Positions 37,326-46,504 are shown, counted from the stretch's first letter. The stretch is 64,000 nucleotides of DNA from CBDAMZ01 sp965197375 (GCA_965197375.1 CBDAMZ010000009.1:1-64000), one strand, 5' to 3'. Notes: a model not told the origin generated them from the sequence alone. A program made the numbers and translations.

Positions 37326-38338
37326 CGTTTCCGTGCAAGTAGCCAGAGAAAAAACGGCCCGCCCAACATCGCGGTGATGATGCCGACCGGGAGTTCCATA
37401 GGCGACATGATGGTCCGCGCCGCGACGTCGCACGCAACGAGGAATGCCGCGCCAAGCAGCGCCGACGCGGGTAGCACGATCCGATGGTCGGCGCCGACCA
37501 ACAGCCGGACGACGTGGGGAATAATGATCCCGACAAAACCGATCGGGCCACCGAGGGAAACCGCGGCACCAGTGGCAAGTGACGCACTCAAGAAAGCAAC
37601 GCGTTGGACCCGCAGAACGTTTACGCCTCGAGCGGCGGCGCTATCGACGCCCAGCGCCAACAGATTCAGTGGGCGTGGCAACCAGGTGAACGCCGCGGCA
37701 GCCACAACCAAAAGCGGCATCGCCCACAGGATCAGCGTGTAGCTACTCACGTCGAGGTTCCCCATAAGGTACCGAACAACCTGGAAACTCTGGGTGTAGT
37801 CAGCGAGATACTGCACAAACATGATGATCGCGGAGAAGAGCGAATTCAGCGTCACGCCGGCCAGAAGCAGCACACTCGTCGACAGGCCCCGGCGGCGCAA
37901 TCTCGCGAGTGCATAAACGATCCCAACTGCGCCAATGGAACCAGCGAAACTGGCCAGCGGCACCGCCGGCACCCCGGCGACCGACAGCGGCGCGCCGAGG
38001 ATGATCACCAGCATCGCCCCGAGCGAGGCGCCGGCCGAGACGCCTAAGGTGAACGGTGTCGCCAGCGGGTTGCGGAGCAGCGCTTGAAGCACGACCCCTG
38101 CTGCCGCCAGCGATCCGCCAACGAGTGCGCCGGCGAGGGCACGCGGCACGCGCGCGATAAAGAAGATCTGTGCATCGACGTTATTCGCGAACGGAATGGA
38201 CGGGTCGAACACCACGCTCAGCCTGATCGGGGTCGGACCAATCATTGGTGCGGCGAAACAGGTGACCAGCGCGGCTATCCCGAACGCAAGCTGCGCGATG
38301 ACGAACCGCCGCCGCGTGGTACCGCCGCTCGAAGCCAT
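37322..38338 (-). CDS. btuC: FecCD-family permease, BtuC-like
   Basis: 338 residues from ATG 38338 (TTG 38383 would add 15). About ten membrane helices, with the family blocks RVPRALAGALVGGSLAAAGVVLQALLRNPLATPFTLGVSAGASLGA and GPIGFVGIIIPHVVRLLVGADHR. Forms the transmembrane channel of the BtuFCD importer. In operon with btuD upstream and btuF downstream. Confidence 0.93.
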   Translation of the reverse strand: MASSGGTTRRRFVIAQLAFGIAALVTCFAAPMIGPTPIRLSVVFDPSIPFANNVDAQIFFIARVPRALAGALVGGSLAAAGVVLQALLRNPLATPFTLGVSAGASLGAMLVIILGAPLSVAGVPAVPLASFAGSIGAVGIVYALARLRRRGLSTSVLLLAGVTLNSLFSAIIMFVQYLADYTQSFQVVRYLMGNLDVSSYTLILWAMPLLVVAAAAFTWLPRPLNLLALGVDSAAARGVNVLRVQRVAFLSASLATGAAVSLGGPIGFVGIIIPHVVRLLVGADHRIVLPASALLGAAFLVACDVAARTIMSPMELPVGIITAMLGGPFFLWLLARKR

Positions 38339-38360
38339 GGTACGTGTCGCTGCCACGGGG

Positions 38361-39182
38361 CTACCCCGACGAAACCCGGGCAACGGGCACGACTGTCAGC
38401 CGCCCAGTGACGACATGGCATCTGACGTCAGCCTCGACGTCATAGAGCGCGCGGATATTCGCCGCGGTGAGTACTGCCTCGGTTGGCCCAGCCGCGATGA
38501 CCCCGCCGTCTCGAAGCAGCACCAGCTCGCGGCAAAGACTCGACGCGAAGTTCACATCGTGGGTCGAGACGACCATCGTGATCTGGCGGTCTTCGTTCAG
38601 ACGGCGCAGTGTTGCCGCGATCTCAAGCTGATAGCCGAGATCGAGCGACGCAGTCGGTTCATCGAGCAAGAGAGCCCTGGGCTCCGTGGGGATGGACGCG
38701 TGGGCGTCTGCCGGAGCCAGCTGAGCCAGGGCACTGGCGATGATGACGCGCTGCTTCTCGCCACCGCTCAGTGTCGTGAACGCGCGCCGTTCGAGGTGAG
38801 CGGTTCCGGTGGCCAGAAGAGCGTCGTGCACGACCGCCAAGTCCTGCGGGCCCTCGAGCTCCAAGGGACCGAGGTGCGGGTAGCGTCCCATGAGCACGAT
38901 CTCGAGTACCGAGTAGTCGAACGCCAAGTGAGTCTCCTGCGGTACCATCGCCATCCGGCGCGCCACGGCGCCACACGGCAGCCTCGCGATCTCGTCGTCA
39001 CCAAGGAAGACTCGGCCGGCGCCTGGAGAAAGCAACCCGGCCAGCAGGCGCAGGAGGGTGGTCTTGCCAGACCCGTTCGGACCAAGGATGCCCAAGAGCT
39101 GACCCCGGGCCACAATCAACGACGCGGCATGAAGAACCGGCGTCCCTTCGTAACTGAACGACACGGCATCAGCGCGTAGCAA
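38361..39182 (-). CDS. btuD: ABC transporter ATPase, BtuD-like
   Basis: 273 residues. Walker A GPNGSGKTT, Q-loop VPQETH, signature LSGGEKQR, Walker B LLLDEPTASLD, H-loop THDVNF. Energises uptake through BtuC. The TTG start at 39182 has GGAAGG at good spacing and overlaps the end of the upstream small gene, so translation is likely coupled. Confidence 0.93.
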   Translation of the reverse strand: MLRADAVSFSYEGTPVLHAASLIVARGQLLGILGPNGSGKTTLLRLLAGLLSPGAGRVFLGDDEIARLPCGAVARRMAMVPQETHLAFDYSVLEIVLMGRYPHLGPLELEGPQDLAVVHDALLATGTAHLERRAFTTLSGGEKQRVIIASALAQLAPADAHASIPTEPRALLLDEPTASLDLGYQLEIAATLRRLNEDRQITMVVSTHDVNFASSLCRELVLLRDGGVIAAGPTEAVLTAANIRALYDVEADVRCHVVTGRLTVVPVARVSSG

Positions 39183-39378
39183 TCTGTAATCCTTCCATCA
39201 CGCAGTAACCCAGGAGCGGGAAGCTTAGGTCTTCCTCATGGACCTGATCGACGAGGTCGTAGACCTGACCAAACGGTGCGGCTGTTCTTGCCGCGGCAAG
39301 GTCAATAGTGCCCGCCTCTAATGCAACGGGCGCGGAGGGGCACAGGAAGAAGCCGGATCGGACCTGAGGGTATGGCAC
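39169..39378 (-). CDS. Small protein encoded between the cobalamin riboswitch and btuD
   Basis: 69 residues, GTG start at 39378 with a strong AGGAGG 5-6 bases upstream. Sequence VPYPQVRSGFFLCPSAP at the beginning, acidic centre (YDLVDQVHEEDLSFPLL), no signal peptide. Ends 14 bases inside btuD. I recognise no family. The strong site and coupling suggest it is translated; it might be a component of the transport operon or a leader that couples translation of btuD. Confidence 0.55.
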   Translation of the reverse strand: MPYPQVRSGFFLCPSAPVALEAGTIDLAAARTAAPFGQVYDLVDQVHEEDLSFPLLGYCVMEGLQIATR

Positions 39379-39449
39379 CGAGCCTCCTGTCGGCGTGTCC
39401 ACGCGCCGCACCCGCGCCTAGCACCAGGCAACGAGGAAGAGGACGCCCA

Positions 39450-39680
39450 ATGACCCAGTTTCCTGACTCGCGGATCGTCGCGGAACGGCAACGCCTTCCC
39501 ATGCTCGACGGAGCACGGTGGCGGGTGCCCGGGTAGCCCGTTGGTCTAGCCGGCCGAGGCCAGCTGACCAGAAGCCGCCCGACGCACCAGAGCGCCGTCC
39601 CACTCCCCACTTACAGTGGCGGGACCGTGTGGGACTTGCACCCACTTCCCATGGTCATCGGGAAGCGTCAGACTACGGGC
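39450..39680 (-). promoter_or_regulatory. Cobalamin riboswitch
   Basis: Minus strand sequence includes the hallmark core of adenosylcobalamin riboswitches: GGGAAGTGGGTGCAAGTCCC followed by ACGGTCCCGCCACTGTAAGT, and ends in AGTCAGGAAACTGGGTC (B12-box-like 3' segment at 39452-39467). It precedes the 69-residue gene and btuDCF, which it should repress when B12 is abundant. It explains an otherwise gene-free, structured 250-base stretch. Confidence 0.88.
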
Positions 39681-39845
39681 GAGAGTATAGCCGAATTCCG
39701 GGACAAAGGGGACCGGAATGAGGTAGGCTATAGCGCTGTTGGTCTGTTGCTTGGCCCGTGGCCGTTGGCATGACGCACACGGTTGGAGGTCAGGATCGGC
39801 GGTGTTCCCGTTTCCTATAACGCCCGCCTACAGCGAGGGGAGTAC

Positions 39846-40349
39846 ATGAGCAAAAGCTCAGCCGTCACCGTGCGCGAGACGCCCGTGCCAGAGGTCGCGT
39901 CCGCCAGCGAGGGCCGCCTGACGATTCACGGCGAAACCATGGTCATTTCCACCGACCAACGCATCGAGGTGGTGGACTTGACGGAACGAGTCATGGCCTT
40001 CGTCCGGCGCCTGCGGATCCGGGAAGGCTTCGTCAGCTTGTGGTCCCTGCACACGACGTGCGGCGTCTTCATTAACGAGTTCCAGGCTGCGCTGCTCTCA
40101 GACATCAAGCGCTTTCTCGAGCAGACGGTCGCGCGCGACGACGAGTGGCTGCATAATGACCCTGCCCACTCAGACTGCGACCGGATGAACGCCGACTCGC
40201 ACCTCCGGGCACTTCTGATCAGCCACAGCCTCACGCTGCAAGTAAGCGGGGGAGAGGTCGTACTTGGACAATGGCAGCGCTTACTAATGGCCGAGCTGGA
40301 CGGTCCGCGCGCGCGCACGTTGCGAGTGCAGGCCTGGGGCATCGCTTGA
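39846..40349 (+). CDS. yjbQ: YjbQ-family protein (UPF0047)
   Basis: 167 residues from ATG 39846, preceded by GAGGGGAG. The family's core is clear: GFVSLWSLHTTCGVFINEFQAALLSDIKRFLE, then NADSHLRALLISHSLTLQVSGGEVVLGQWQRLLMAELDGPR. Members can show weak thiamine-phosphate synthase activity; the physiological role is uncertain. 32 bases before mqnE. Confidence 0.92.
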   Translation: MSKSSAVTVRETPVPEVASASEGRLTIHGETMVISTDQRIEVVDLTERVMAFVRRLRIREGFVSLWSLHTTCGVFINEFQAALLSDIKRFLEQTVARDDEWLHNDPAHSDCDRMNADSHLRALLISHSLTLQVSGGEVVLGQWQRLLMAELDGPRARTLRVQAWGIA

Positions 40350-40381
40350 CGCGATTTTCCTGACGCGTCCGCGCACACACG

Positions 40382-41482
40382 ATGTACGATCGGCTCCTCG
40401 CGCGCGGACTCCACGACATCACGGCTAAGCTCGATGATGGTGTCCGCCTCGGCCTCGAGGACGGGGTCCGCCTCTTCGAGTGTCCCGACCTGTTCGCCGT
40501 AGGATGGCTCGCCAACCGCGAGCGCGAGAAGCGGCACGGCGCGCGGACATTTTTCAACCACAACATCCGTCTCGGGGCAACGAACGTTTGCGTCGCCAGT
40601 TGCCTCTTCTGCGCGTTCGCCAGGCTCAATCCTGGCGATCCCGGCGCCTACACGATGAGCCTGGAGCAGGCATGGGACAAACTGCGGGCGCGGTCCGACC
40701 AGGCGCTGACCGAAGTACACGTGGTCAACGGGCTCCATCCGGACTTGCCGTGGGACTACTACCTGGAGCTGCTCCGAGGCTTCAAACGCATCAAGCCAGA
40801 CATCCATCTGAAGTGCTTCACAGCGGTTGAGATCGCGTTCTTCGCCGACCTGTATGGTAAGACAGACGAGCAGGTGCTCCGCGAGCTGATGGACGCCGGA
40901 CTGGATTCGCTGCCAGGTGGGGGTGCTGAGGTTTTCTCGGAGCGGGTTCGTCGGAAGATCTGCCACGACAAATGTGACGGGACGCGCTGGCTGGCCATTC
41001 ATCGGCTGGCCCATCGCCTAGGACTGCGATCGAACGTTACGATGCTTTACGGCCACATCGAAACCAACGCGGAGCGTGTCGACCACATGTTGCGGGCGCG
41101 CGCACTGCAGGACGAAACAGGCGGCTTCCAGGCGTTCATCCCGCTGGCGTTCCATCCAGACAACAACCAGATGCAAAAGCTGCCGGAGCCAGCCGCCGCC
41201 GAGACGTTGCGGGTGCATGCGGTGGCACGGTTGATGCTCGACAACGTGCCGCACGTTAAGGCGTTCTGGATTGCCACCGGTGTCGGGGTCGCGCAAACGT
41301 CATTGTGGTTCGGTGTGGACGATTTGGACGGTACGGTGCAGGAAGAGCGGATCTATCACATGGCGGGGGCGCAAACACCAGAGGCGCTAACGCCAGCCGA
41401 GATCAGCCGCCTCATTCGAGAGGCCGGCCGCGCACCAGTCGAGCGGGACACTTTCTACAACGTGGTTTCACAACCGGCGTGA
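40382..41482 (+). CDS. mqnE: Aminofutalosine synthase MqnE
   Basis: 366 residues. Radical-SAM cluster motif CVASCLFCAF at about residues 70-79; TEVHVVNGLHPDLPWDYY and LDSLPGGGAEVFSERVR are diagnostic for MqnE/MqnC-type enzymes. Joins 3-[(1-carboxyvinyl)oxy]benzoate to SAM to give aminofutalosine, an early step of menaquinone synthesis by the futalosine route. Partner of mqnD at 35632; the B12 transporter and yjbQ lie between. Confidence 0.94.
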   Translation: MYDRLLARGLHDITAKLDDGVRLGLEDGVRLFECPDLFAVGWLANREREKRHGARTFFNHNIRLGATNVCVASCLFCAFARLNPGDPGAYTMSLEQAWDKLRARSDQALTEVHVVNGLHPDLPWDYYLELLRGFKRIKPDIHLKCFTAVEIAFFADLYGKTDEQVLRELMDAGLDSLPGGGAEVFSERVRRKICHDKCDGTRWLAIHRLAHRLGLRSNVTMLYGHIETNAERVDHMLRARALQDETGGFQAFIPLAFHPDNNQMQKLPEPAAAETLRVHAVARLMLDNVPHVKAFWIATGVGVAQTSLWFGVDDLDGTVQEERIYHMAGAQTPEALTPAEISRLIREAGRAPVERDTFYNVVSQPA

Positions 41483-41678
41483 CTGGACGGCACGTTTCCT
41501 CAGCCGGATCGTTGTGCCCGATCGGCAGAAGCACTAGACCCGCGTGACTCTCGACCGTATGCTCCAGATCCACTAGACTCGATAATCGCACCGGAGATGT
41601 TAGCTGCGGCTCAGGGCGCCTTGAGTTTTGAGCCCCGGGCCGACCTGATTTGTTCGAGTTCAGTAAGGAGAACCTCCC

Positions 41679-42278
41679 ATGGCCCATGAGCTTCCGCCGC
41701 TCCCGTACGACTACAACGCACTGGAGCCACACATCGACGAACAGACGATGCGTATCCACCACGACAAGCACCACGCGACCTATGTGAAGAACCTTAATGC
41801 TGCGCTGGAGAAGCATCCGGATCTTGCGGGGCAGAGTGTCGACGACCTGATCGGTGACCTCGGCAGCGTGCCGGAAGACATCCGCACCGCCGTGCGCAAC
41901 AACGGCGGCGGCCACTCCAACCACACGATGTTCTGGCAGGTGATGGACCCCAACGGTGGAGGCGCGCCGATGGGAAACGTCGCCGATGCCATTAATGCGT
42001 CGTTGGGCTCGTATGACGCGTTCAAGGAGCAACTTGCCAAGGCCGGGGCGACCCGCTTTGGTAGCGGGTGGGCCTGGTTGATCAACTCGGGCGGCACGTT
42101 AAGCATCGAGAGCATGCCCAACCAGGACAGCCCGCTCACCAACGGTAAAACGGCGATTCTGGGAATCGACGTCTGGGAGCACGCCTACTATCTGAAGTAT
42201 CAGAATCGCCGGCCGGACTACATCGCCGCGTGGTTCAACGTCATCAATTGGAATGAGGTGAACCGACGTTTGGGCTAG
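41679..42278 (+). CDS. sodA: Superoxide dismutase, Mn/Fe type
   Basis: 199 residues. Metal ligands: His in MRIHHDKHH, His in GGGHSNHTMFW, Asp and His in GIDVWEHAYYLKYQNRRPDY. Full family length. Cytoplasmic, no signal. AAGGAGAAC lies upstream of ATG 41679. Metal specificity (Mn or Fe) is not certain from sequence. The 196-base gap before it has no gene. Confidence 0.96.
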   Translation: MAHELPPLPYDYNALEPHIDEQTMRIHHDKHHATYVKNLNAALEKHPDLAGQSVDDLIGDLGSVPEDIRTAVRNNGGGHSNHTMFWQVMDPNGGGAPMGNVADAINASLGSYDAFKEQLAKAGATRFGSGWAWLINSGGTLSIESMPNQDSPLTNGKTAILGIDVWEHAYYLKYQNRRPDYIAAWFNVINWNEVNRRLG

Positions 42279-42365
42279 CGCACATAGGGACTGGTGCCTG
42301 GGGGGTCCGGTGCTTCGCGCACTGCGGGCCACGGTGTCCCTCGCTAGTTCCCAGCTCCCGCTCTC

Positions 42366-43166
42366 ATGTCCTCCGTTCTCTTTCTGTTCCTCGCGCATCT
42401 GGGTATTGGTGTCGCGCTCACGCTGTTGCTTGTATCCCAGGCGGCCGGCGTGAAATTCTTTCGGTTTAACGCCGGCCTGGCTGCCGTTGTGCTCCTCGCC
42501 GCACTAGCCTTCCGTCCAGACGCCCCGATCGGCGGTGGTTCGGAAACCGTAGCGCTCGCGTCGCTCGTCGTGGCAACCGGTGCACTGCTGCTGTACTGGA
42601 TCACCATCGGTCGCATCCTATCGCACCTACGTCCCTTCTTCCTGTGGACCACAATCATTGGCGGCGGGGTCGCACTCGTCGCGCAGGCGTTCAGCCTGGC
42701 GACTGTTGAGATGGGGCCGTCCGCGGCCCTGACCATCGCCAGTTTCGTGTCATCGTCGGCGCTGTTGGGCAGCTCGTGTACAGCGATGATCCTCGGGCAC
42801 TGGTACCTGATTCTCCCGTCGATGGAGGTTTCGCATCTGCAGACGGTCGTGAAGTTCCACATCGGCTCGACGTTGTTCCGGATCGTCGTCGTAGCCACCG
42901 TAGTCGGCGTCGCACTCGCGAATTGGGAATCCCCCTCTGGAGCCGGCTACGATCGCTACATCCTATCGATCGATGGCGTGTTCCTGTGGCAACGAGTACT
43001 GTTTGGTCTGGCAGGACCCATCGTGCTGGCATATCTCAGCTGGGAGACCGCAAAGATTCGATCGACGCAATCAGCTACCGGCATCCTCTATGTCGATTTC
43101 TTCGCCGTCATTGTCGGCGAGATGCTGGCAAAGTATTTGTTGGTATCCACACGAGTTCCCGTGTGA
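42366..43166 (+). CDS. Polytopic membrane protein of unknown function
   Basis: 266 residues with about eight membrane helices. Intramembrane polar residues include His in AMILGHWYLILPSM and VKFHIGSTLFR, and Glu in GEMLAKYLL. The spacing recalls quinone-linked membrane anchors, which fits the menaquinone genes nearby, but this is only an impression. No family assigned. Confidence 0.65.
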   Translation: MSSVLFLFLAHLGIGVALTLLLVSQAAGVKFFRFNAGLAAVVLLAALAFRPDAPIGGGSETVALASLVVATGALLLYWITIGRILSHLRPFFLWTTIIGGGVALVAQAFSLATVEMGPSAALTIASFVSSSALLGSSCTAMILGHWYLILPSMEVSHLQTVVKFHIGSTLFRIVVVATVVGVALANWESPSGAGYDRYILSIDGVFLWQRVLFGLAGPIVLAYLSWETAKIRSTQSATGILYVDFFAVIVGEMLAKYLLVSTRVPV

Positions 43167-43244
43167 AGCGTCTACTAAAGATTCACGGTTCGGGGCGCAA
43201 GGTACACCCTCAGTCCCCCGGCTAGCACCCTGTACTCGTCGCCC

Positions 43245-43709
43245 ATGCATCTCACCATCAAATGTCCCGACTGTCAGTGCGCGCTTCCGGTCGGGGCTGT
43301 CGCCACACCGAGCACGATCATGTGTGGCAAGTGCGGCCGAGTGACGCCCTTGGCCATCAGCGAAAGCCTGCGCGCCGATCGTGAGGTCGACACCTGTCCG
43401 GTCTGCGAAGGCCACGACTTCTACATCCGTAAGGATTTTGATCCACAGCTAGGGCTCGCGGTCATCATCACAGGCGCGCTCATCAGCGCCGGCTTTTACT
43501 GGTTTGGTATGGATCTCGTCGCGTATGGCATCTTGGCGGGAGCGGCGCTGTTGGATCTGATCGTGTATGGCCGTCTCGGCGACCTCTCCGTCTGCTACCG
43601 CTGTCATGCCGAGTTCCGAGGACAATATCCCCGAACCGCACCAGTGTTCGACCTGCATATGGCGGATGTTCTTGAGCTCGAGTGGGCGCGGAAGTTGGGG
43701 AAGCAGTAG
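43245..43709 (+). CDS. Zinc-ribbon membrane protein
   Basis: 154 residues. First zinc ribbon with CPDC and CGKC (residues 8-30), a second with CPVC (about 51) and CYRC (about 119), and two hydrophobic helices in between (AVIITGALISAGFYWF, YGILAGAALLDLIVYG). No known function. ATG 43245 chosen; the SD is weak. Confidence 0.65.
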   Translation: MHLTIKCPDCQCALPVGAVATPSTIMCGKCGRVTPLAISESLRADREVDTCPVCEGHDFYIRKDFDPQLGLAVIITGALISAGFYWFGMDLVAYGILAGAALLDLIVYGRLGDLSVCYRCHAEFRGQYPRTAPVFDLHMADVLELEWARKLGKQ

Positions 43710-43832
43710 CGCCTGCTCGCCCAGGTGATACCGCGCGCTAGCGCCAGTACCGGTTTCATGAGCTGGAGGTTGAGCTTTAGCCCCCCTGGGCAGGGCGAAA
43801 GTCTCGCCCTCCAACGAGTCGTAACACCTGGC

Positions 43833-45062
43833 CTAGAAGAGCTTCACCTCGACCAGTTCCCCCTTTTCGACGATGTCCGTCTGCGCAGGAATCTCGATAT
43901 AGCCGTCCGCTTTTGACATGCTCGTGATGTCGCCCGACGCCTTAAACGCTGGCACCGCGGCGTGGTCCACCAGGCGCACCGTGTAGAACTGGTGCCGGCC
44001 GGTCGTCGAAACGAACCGCTGGGCGGCAGGAACTGCCACCACCCGCATGCGGTGCGGCGGCAATCGCGCGAGCCATCGGAGTAGCGGGACCAGCAGCATA
44101 TACGCGTTCGAGAGACAGGACGTCGGGTAGCCGGGCATTCCCAGCACTGGCGTTGGGCCGACCCGGCCGAACACGGTCGGCTTACCAGGCTTGACGGCAA
44201 TCCCGTGGAACAGCACCTCGCCCTTTCGCTGGAGCACGTCGAGAGTCAAGTCACGTTCGCCGACCGAGCTTCCGCCGGAGAAAACCAGCACGTCGTTAGC
44301 ATTTGTCAGGCAGGCATCGACCGCAGCGCCTAGCGAGTCCAACGTGTCGGCAGCTGTTGGGTACGGCACCGCAATTCCACCGTGCTCACCGATCACGGCG
44401 CCGAGCGAGAACCGGTTGATGTCGTAGATCTGGCCGGGGGCAAGCGGCTGCCCGGGCTCGACGATCTCGTTGCCCGTGGAGAGAATGGCCACCCGCGGCC
44501 GGTCGAAAACCTCGACCTCGGCAATCCCAAGTGCCGCAATCGAGCCGACTCGGCTCGGCGTCAGCAGGGCACCCTGGTCGAGCAATTGCTGATTGGTCTT
44601 AATGTCGGCCCCTTGCCGGCCGACGTGTTGGCGGGGATAGACCGGCGTGAAGATCTGGACCTCCGTATCCTCACCCTTGTCGGTTTCTTCGACCATCACC
44701 ACCGCGTCGGCTCCGTCCGGCATCGGCGCCCCGGTGGCGATCTCCGTGCACTCTCCACGTTCGAGGCGTTTTGTCGGAACCTCGGCAGTATGGACGGTCT
44801 CGACACAGCGCAGCCTGTGCGGCTCGTGACGACTGGCGCCGAAGGTGTCCTCGGCCACGACCGCATAGCCGTCCATGGCGGCGCGATCGAAGGGGGGCAC
44901 ATCCTGCGTGGCGAGGACCTCGCGGGCGAGCACCCGCCCGTTCGCCTCGGCGAGCGGCACGTGCGCAGTTCGCGTGAGCAGAACCGCGCTCTGCTTGATG
45001 AGGGCCAGCGCTTCGTCGAGTGGGATCGTCTTGCGGATCGGCCGCATTTTGATCTGCGTCAT
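43833..45062 (-). CDS. moeA: Molybdopterin molybdenumtransferase MoeA
   Basis: 409 residues. VPPFDRAAMDGYAV near residue 60, IATGAPMPDGADAVV near 115, the RVAILSTGNEIV and SGGSSVGERD motifs of the MPT-binding domain, and GMPGYPTSCLSN. It inserts molybdate into adenylyl-molybdopterin. AGAGAGGCG precedes ATG 45062. An IS110-family element is inserted 35 bases upstream, cutting it off from moaB. Confidence 0.96.
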   Translation of the reverse strand: MTQIKMRPIRKTIPLDEALALIKQSAVLLTRTAHVPLAEANGRVLAREVLATQDVPPFDRAAMDGYAVVAEDTFGASRHEPHRLRCVETVHTAEVPTKRLERGECTEIATGAPMPDGADAVVMVEETDKGEDTEVQIFTPVYPRQHVGRQGADIKTNQQLLDQGALLTPSRVGSIAALGIAEVEVFDRPRVAILSTGNEIVEPGQPLAPGQIYDINRFSLGAVIGEHGGIAVPYPTAADTLDSLGAAVDACLTNANDVLVFSGGSSVGERDLTLDVLQRKGEVLFHGIAVKPGKPTVFGRVGPTPVLGMPGYPTSCLSNAYMLLVPLLRWLARLPPHRMRVVAVPAAQRFVSTTGRHQFYTVRLVDHAAVPAFKASGDITSMSKADGYIEIPAQTDIVEKGELVEVKLF

Positions 45063-45348
45063 CGCCTCTCTCTAGTCGCGTCCGCTAGCAGCCCGTATAT
45101 GGACTCCTCCCGGTGATCAAGCGAGTGGGTCGTGACGGTCGGTCCTTCGCGTCGGTTGCGGTCGTATATCCGGCCTGTCCGTGGAGGGCCTTTGCCTCCT
45201 GGCCAACATGGATAGTCGCGCACCGCGGGCCAATCGTGGTGCCGGCGTCGAGCGCCAGGGCTGCTATCGGCCTGATGCGGTGTCGGTCGGACCGAAGGGC
45301 CATGTCAGGGTCACTCGCTCAGCATCTCGCGTGGAGGTGTAGCTCGGG

Positions 45349-46389
45349 TTACGCCGCGTCCGGCAGTGCGCAGGGCACATCCTTGTGCCAAACCGCCCAA
45401 ACGAGTCGGCCGAGTTTGTTCGCCACGGCAATCGTGGCTTTGTTGTAGCCGCGCCGCGCGTGCACCGTCATCGCCCAGTGGTGCAGACGCGTGAGGGGCT
45501 GCTGGGCCGCCCGGCGCCGGTGGGCCGACGCGAGCACCGCGCGCGCGCCGTGGGTGAGCAAGCACCGGAGATACACGTCCCCGCGTTTACTGATCCCCCC
45601 GAGGCGCCGCCGCTGCCCACTCGAGTACTCGCGCGGCGTCAGGCCGAGCCAGCTGGCAAACTGGCGCGCGCGCCGGAATGCGTGGATGTGCCCGACGGTG
45701 CCGACGAGGGCCGTGGCGGTCAACAGCCCAATCCCGGGAATCGTCCGCAGTCGCATCACGACGGGGTCGGCGTCAGCCAGGGCGCGCAGTTCCCGTTCCA
45801 GGCCGGCAATCCGAGCCTCAATCGCCCGCACTTCCTCGTGGACGCTCGTGAGCACCTGCCGCAGATGCCTCGGCAACACGGTGGCCGCCTCGTCGAGCAG
45901 CACAGGCAAGGCCCGCAGCGCCGCACAGGCCCCCGCCGGCAGCAGTAGCCCCTGTTCCCGCAAGAGCCCGCGTAACACATTGATGCGCGCCGTCCGCGTC
46001 GTCATCCACTGCTCGCGCACCCGGTGCAGCGCCACGAGCGCTTGCTGCTCGACCCGCTTCACCGGGACACGGGGTATCTCGCCCGACCGGATCGCCTCGA
46101 GGATCGCCTCCGCATCCGCCCGGTCCGTCTTGTTGCGCCGCACGTAGGGCCGCACGTACGCCGGGGGCACGAGGGTGACGCGATGGCCGTGTCGCTGGGC
46201 AACCCGCCCCCAGTAGTGGGCGGTGCCACACGCCTCCATCACCACATGGGTCGGCGGCGTCTGCGCGAGAAAGCGGGCGAACCGTGCGCGGTTGAGTCGC
46301 TGGCGCGACCACACGCGCCACCGGGCATTGGCGATCGCCAGCTCGAACACGGACTTTGCCAGGTCAACGGCCACTGTCGTAGCATCCAT
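45349..46389 (-). CDS. IS110-family transposase (DEDD)
   Basis: 346 residues from ATG 46389 (MDATTVAVDLAKSVFELAIA), with AGGAGGAAA just upstream. RuvC-like N-terminal domain with Asp in AVDLAKS, Glu in HVVMEACGTAHYW, and NKTDRADAEAI; C-terminal transposase_20 domain IPGIGLLTATALVGTVG with conserved Ser/Gly block YSSGQRRRLGGISKRGD. Intact. The EACG-HYW and GISKRGD signatures fit the IS1111 side of the family. Confidence 0.95.
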   Translation of the reverse strand: MDATTVAVDLAKSVFELAIANARWRVWSRQRLNRARFARFLAQTPPTHVVMEACGTAHYWGRVAQRHGHRVTLVPPAYVRPYVRRNKTDRADAEAILEAIRSGEIPRVPVKRVEQQALVALHRVREQWMTTRTARINVLRGLLREQGLLLPAGACAALRALPVLLDEAATVLPRHLRQVLTSVHEEVRAIEARIAGLERELRALADADPVVMRLRTIPGIGLLTATALVGTVGHIHAFRRARQFASWLGLTPREYSSGQRRRLGGISKRGDVYLRCLLTHGARAVLASAHRRRAAQQPLTRLHHWAMTVHARRGYNKATIAVANKLGRLVWAVWHKDVPCALPDAA

Positions 46390-46418
46390 TTCGGTTTCCT
46401 CCTGGTTGTGGCTGATGG

Positions 46419-46450
46419 GCATCAGCTGATGCGGCACATCATGCCGCATC
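46419..46450. repeat. Overlapping hairpins between IR and transposase start
   Basis: GCATCAGCTGATGC (46419-46432) is a perfect palindrome. GATGCGGC (46428-46435) and GCCGCATC (46443-46450) form an 8-bp hairpin around ACATCAT. They share GATGC, so the two structures are mutually exclusive. Confidence 0.7.
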
Positions 46451-46504
46451 GGAACCGGGAGAAGTCCATACCATCATGGTGCAAAGTCCAAGTTCCAGGT
46501 GCTC

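Larger units (their letters stand above)
45098..46470 (-). mobile_element. IS110-family (IS1111-group-like) insertion sequence
   Basis: Bounded by inverted repeats TATGGACTCCTCCCGGT (45098-45114) and, on the opposite strand, TATGGACTTCTCCCGGT (46470-46454), 16 of 17 matching. IS1111-group elements are known for such subterminal repeats. Inside are the transposase and a 234-base noncoding stretch downstream of it (45115-45348), the position where this group is known to encode its bridge RNA. It separates moaB from moeA. True outer ends may extend a few bases further. Confidence 0.85.

Noticed and set aside
39530..39650. A tRNA-like or coding segment between btuD and yjbQ
   Set aside because: The structured sequence matches the cobalamin riboswitch core; no anticodon arm or acceptor pairing was found.
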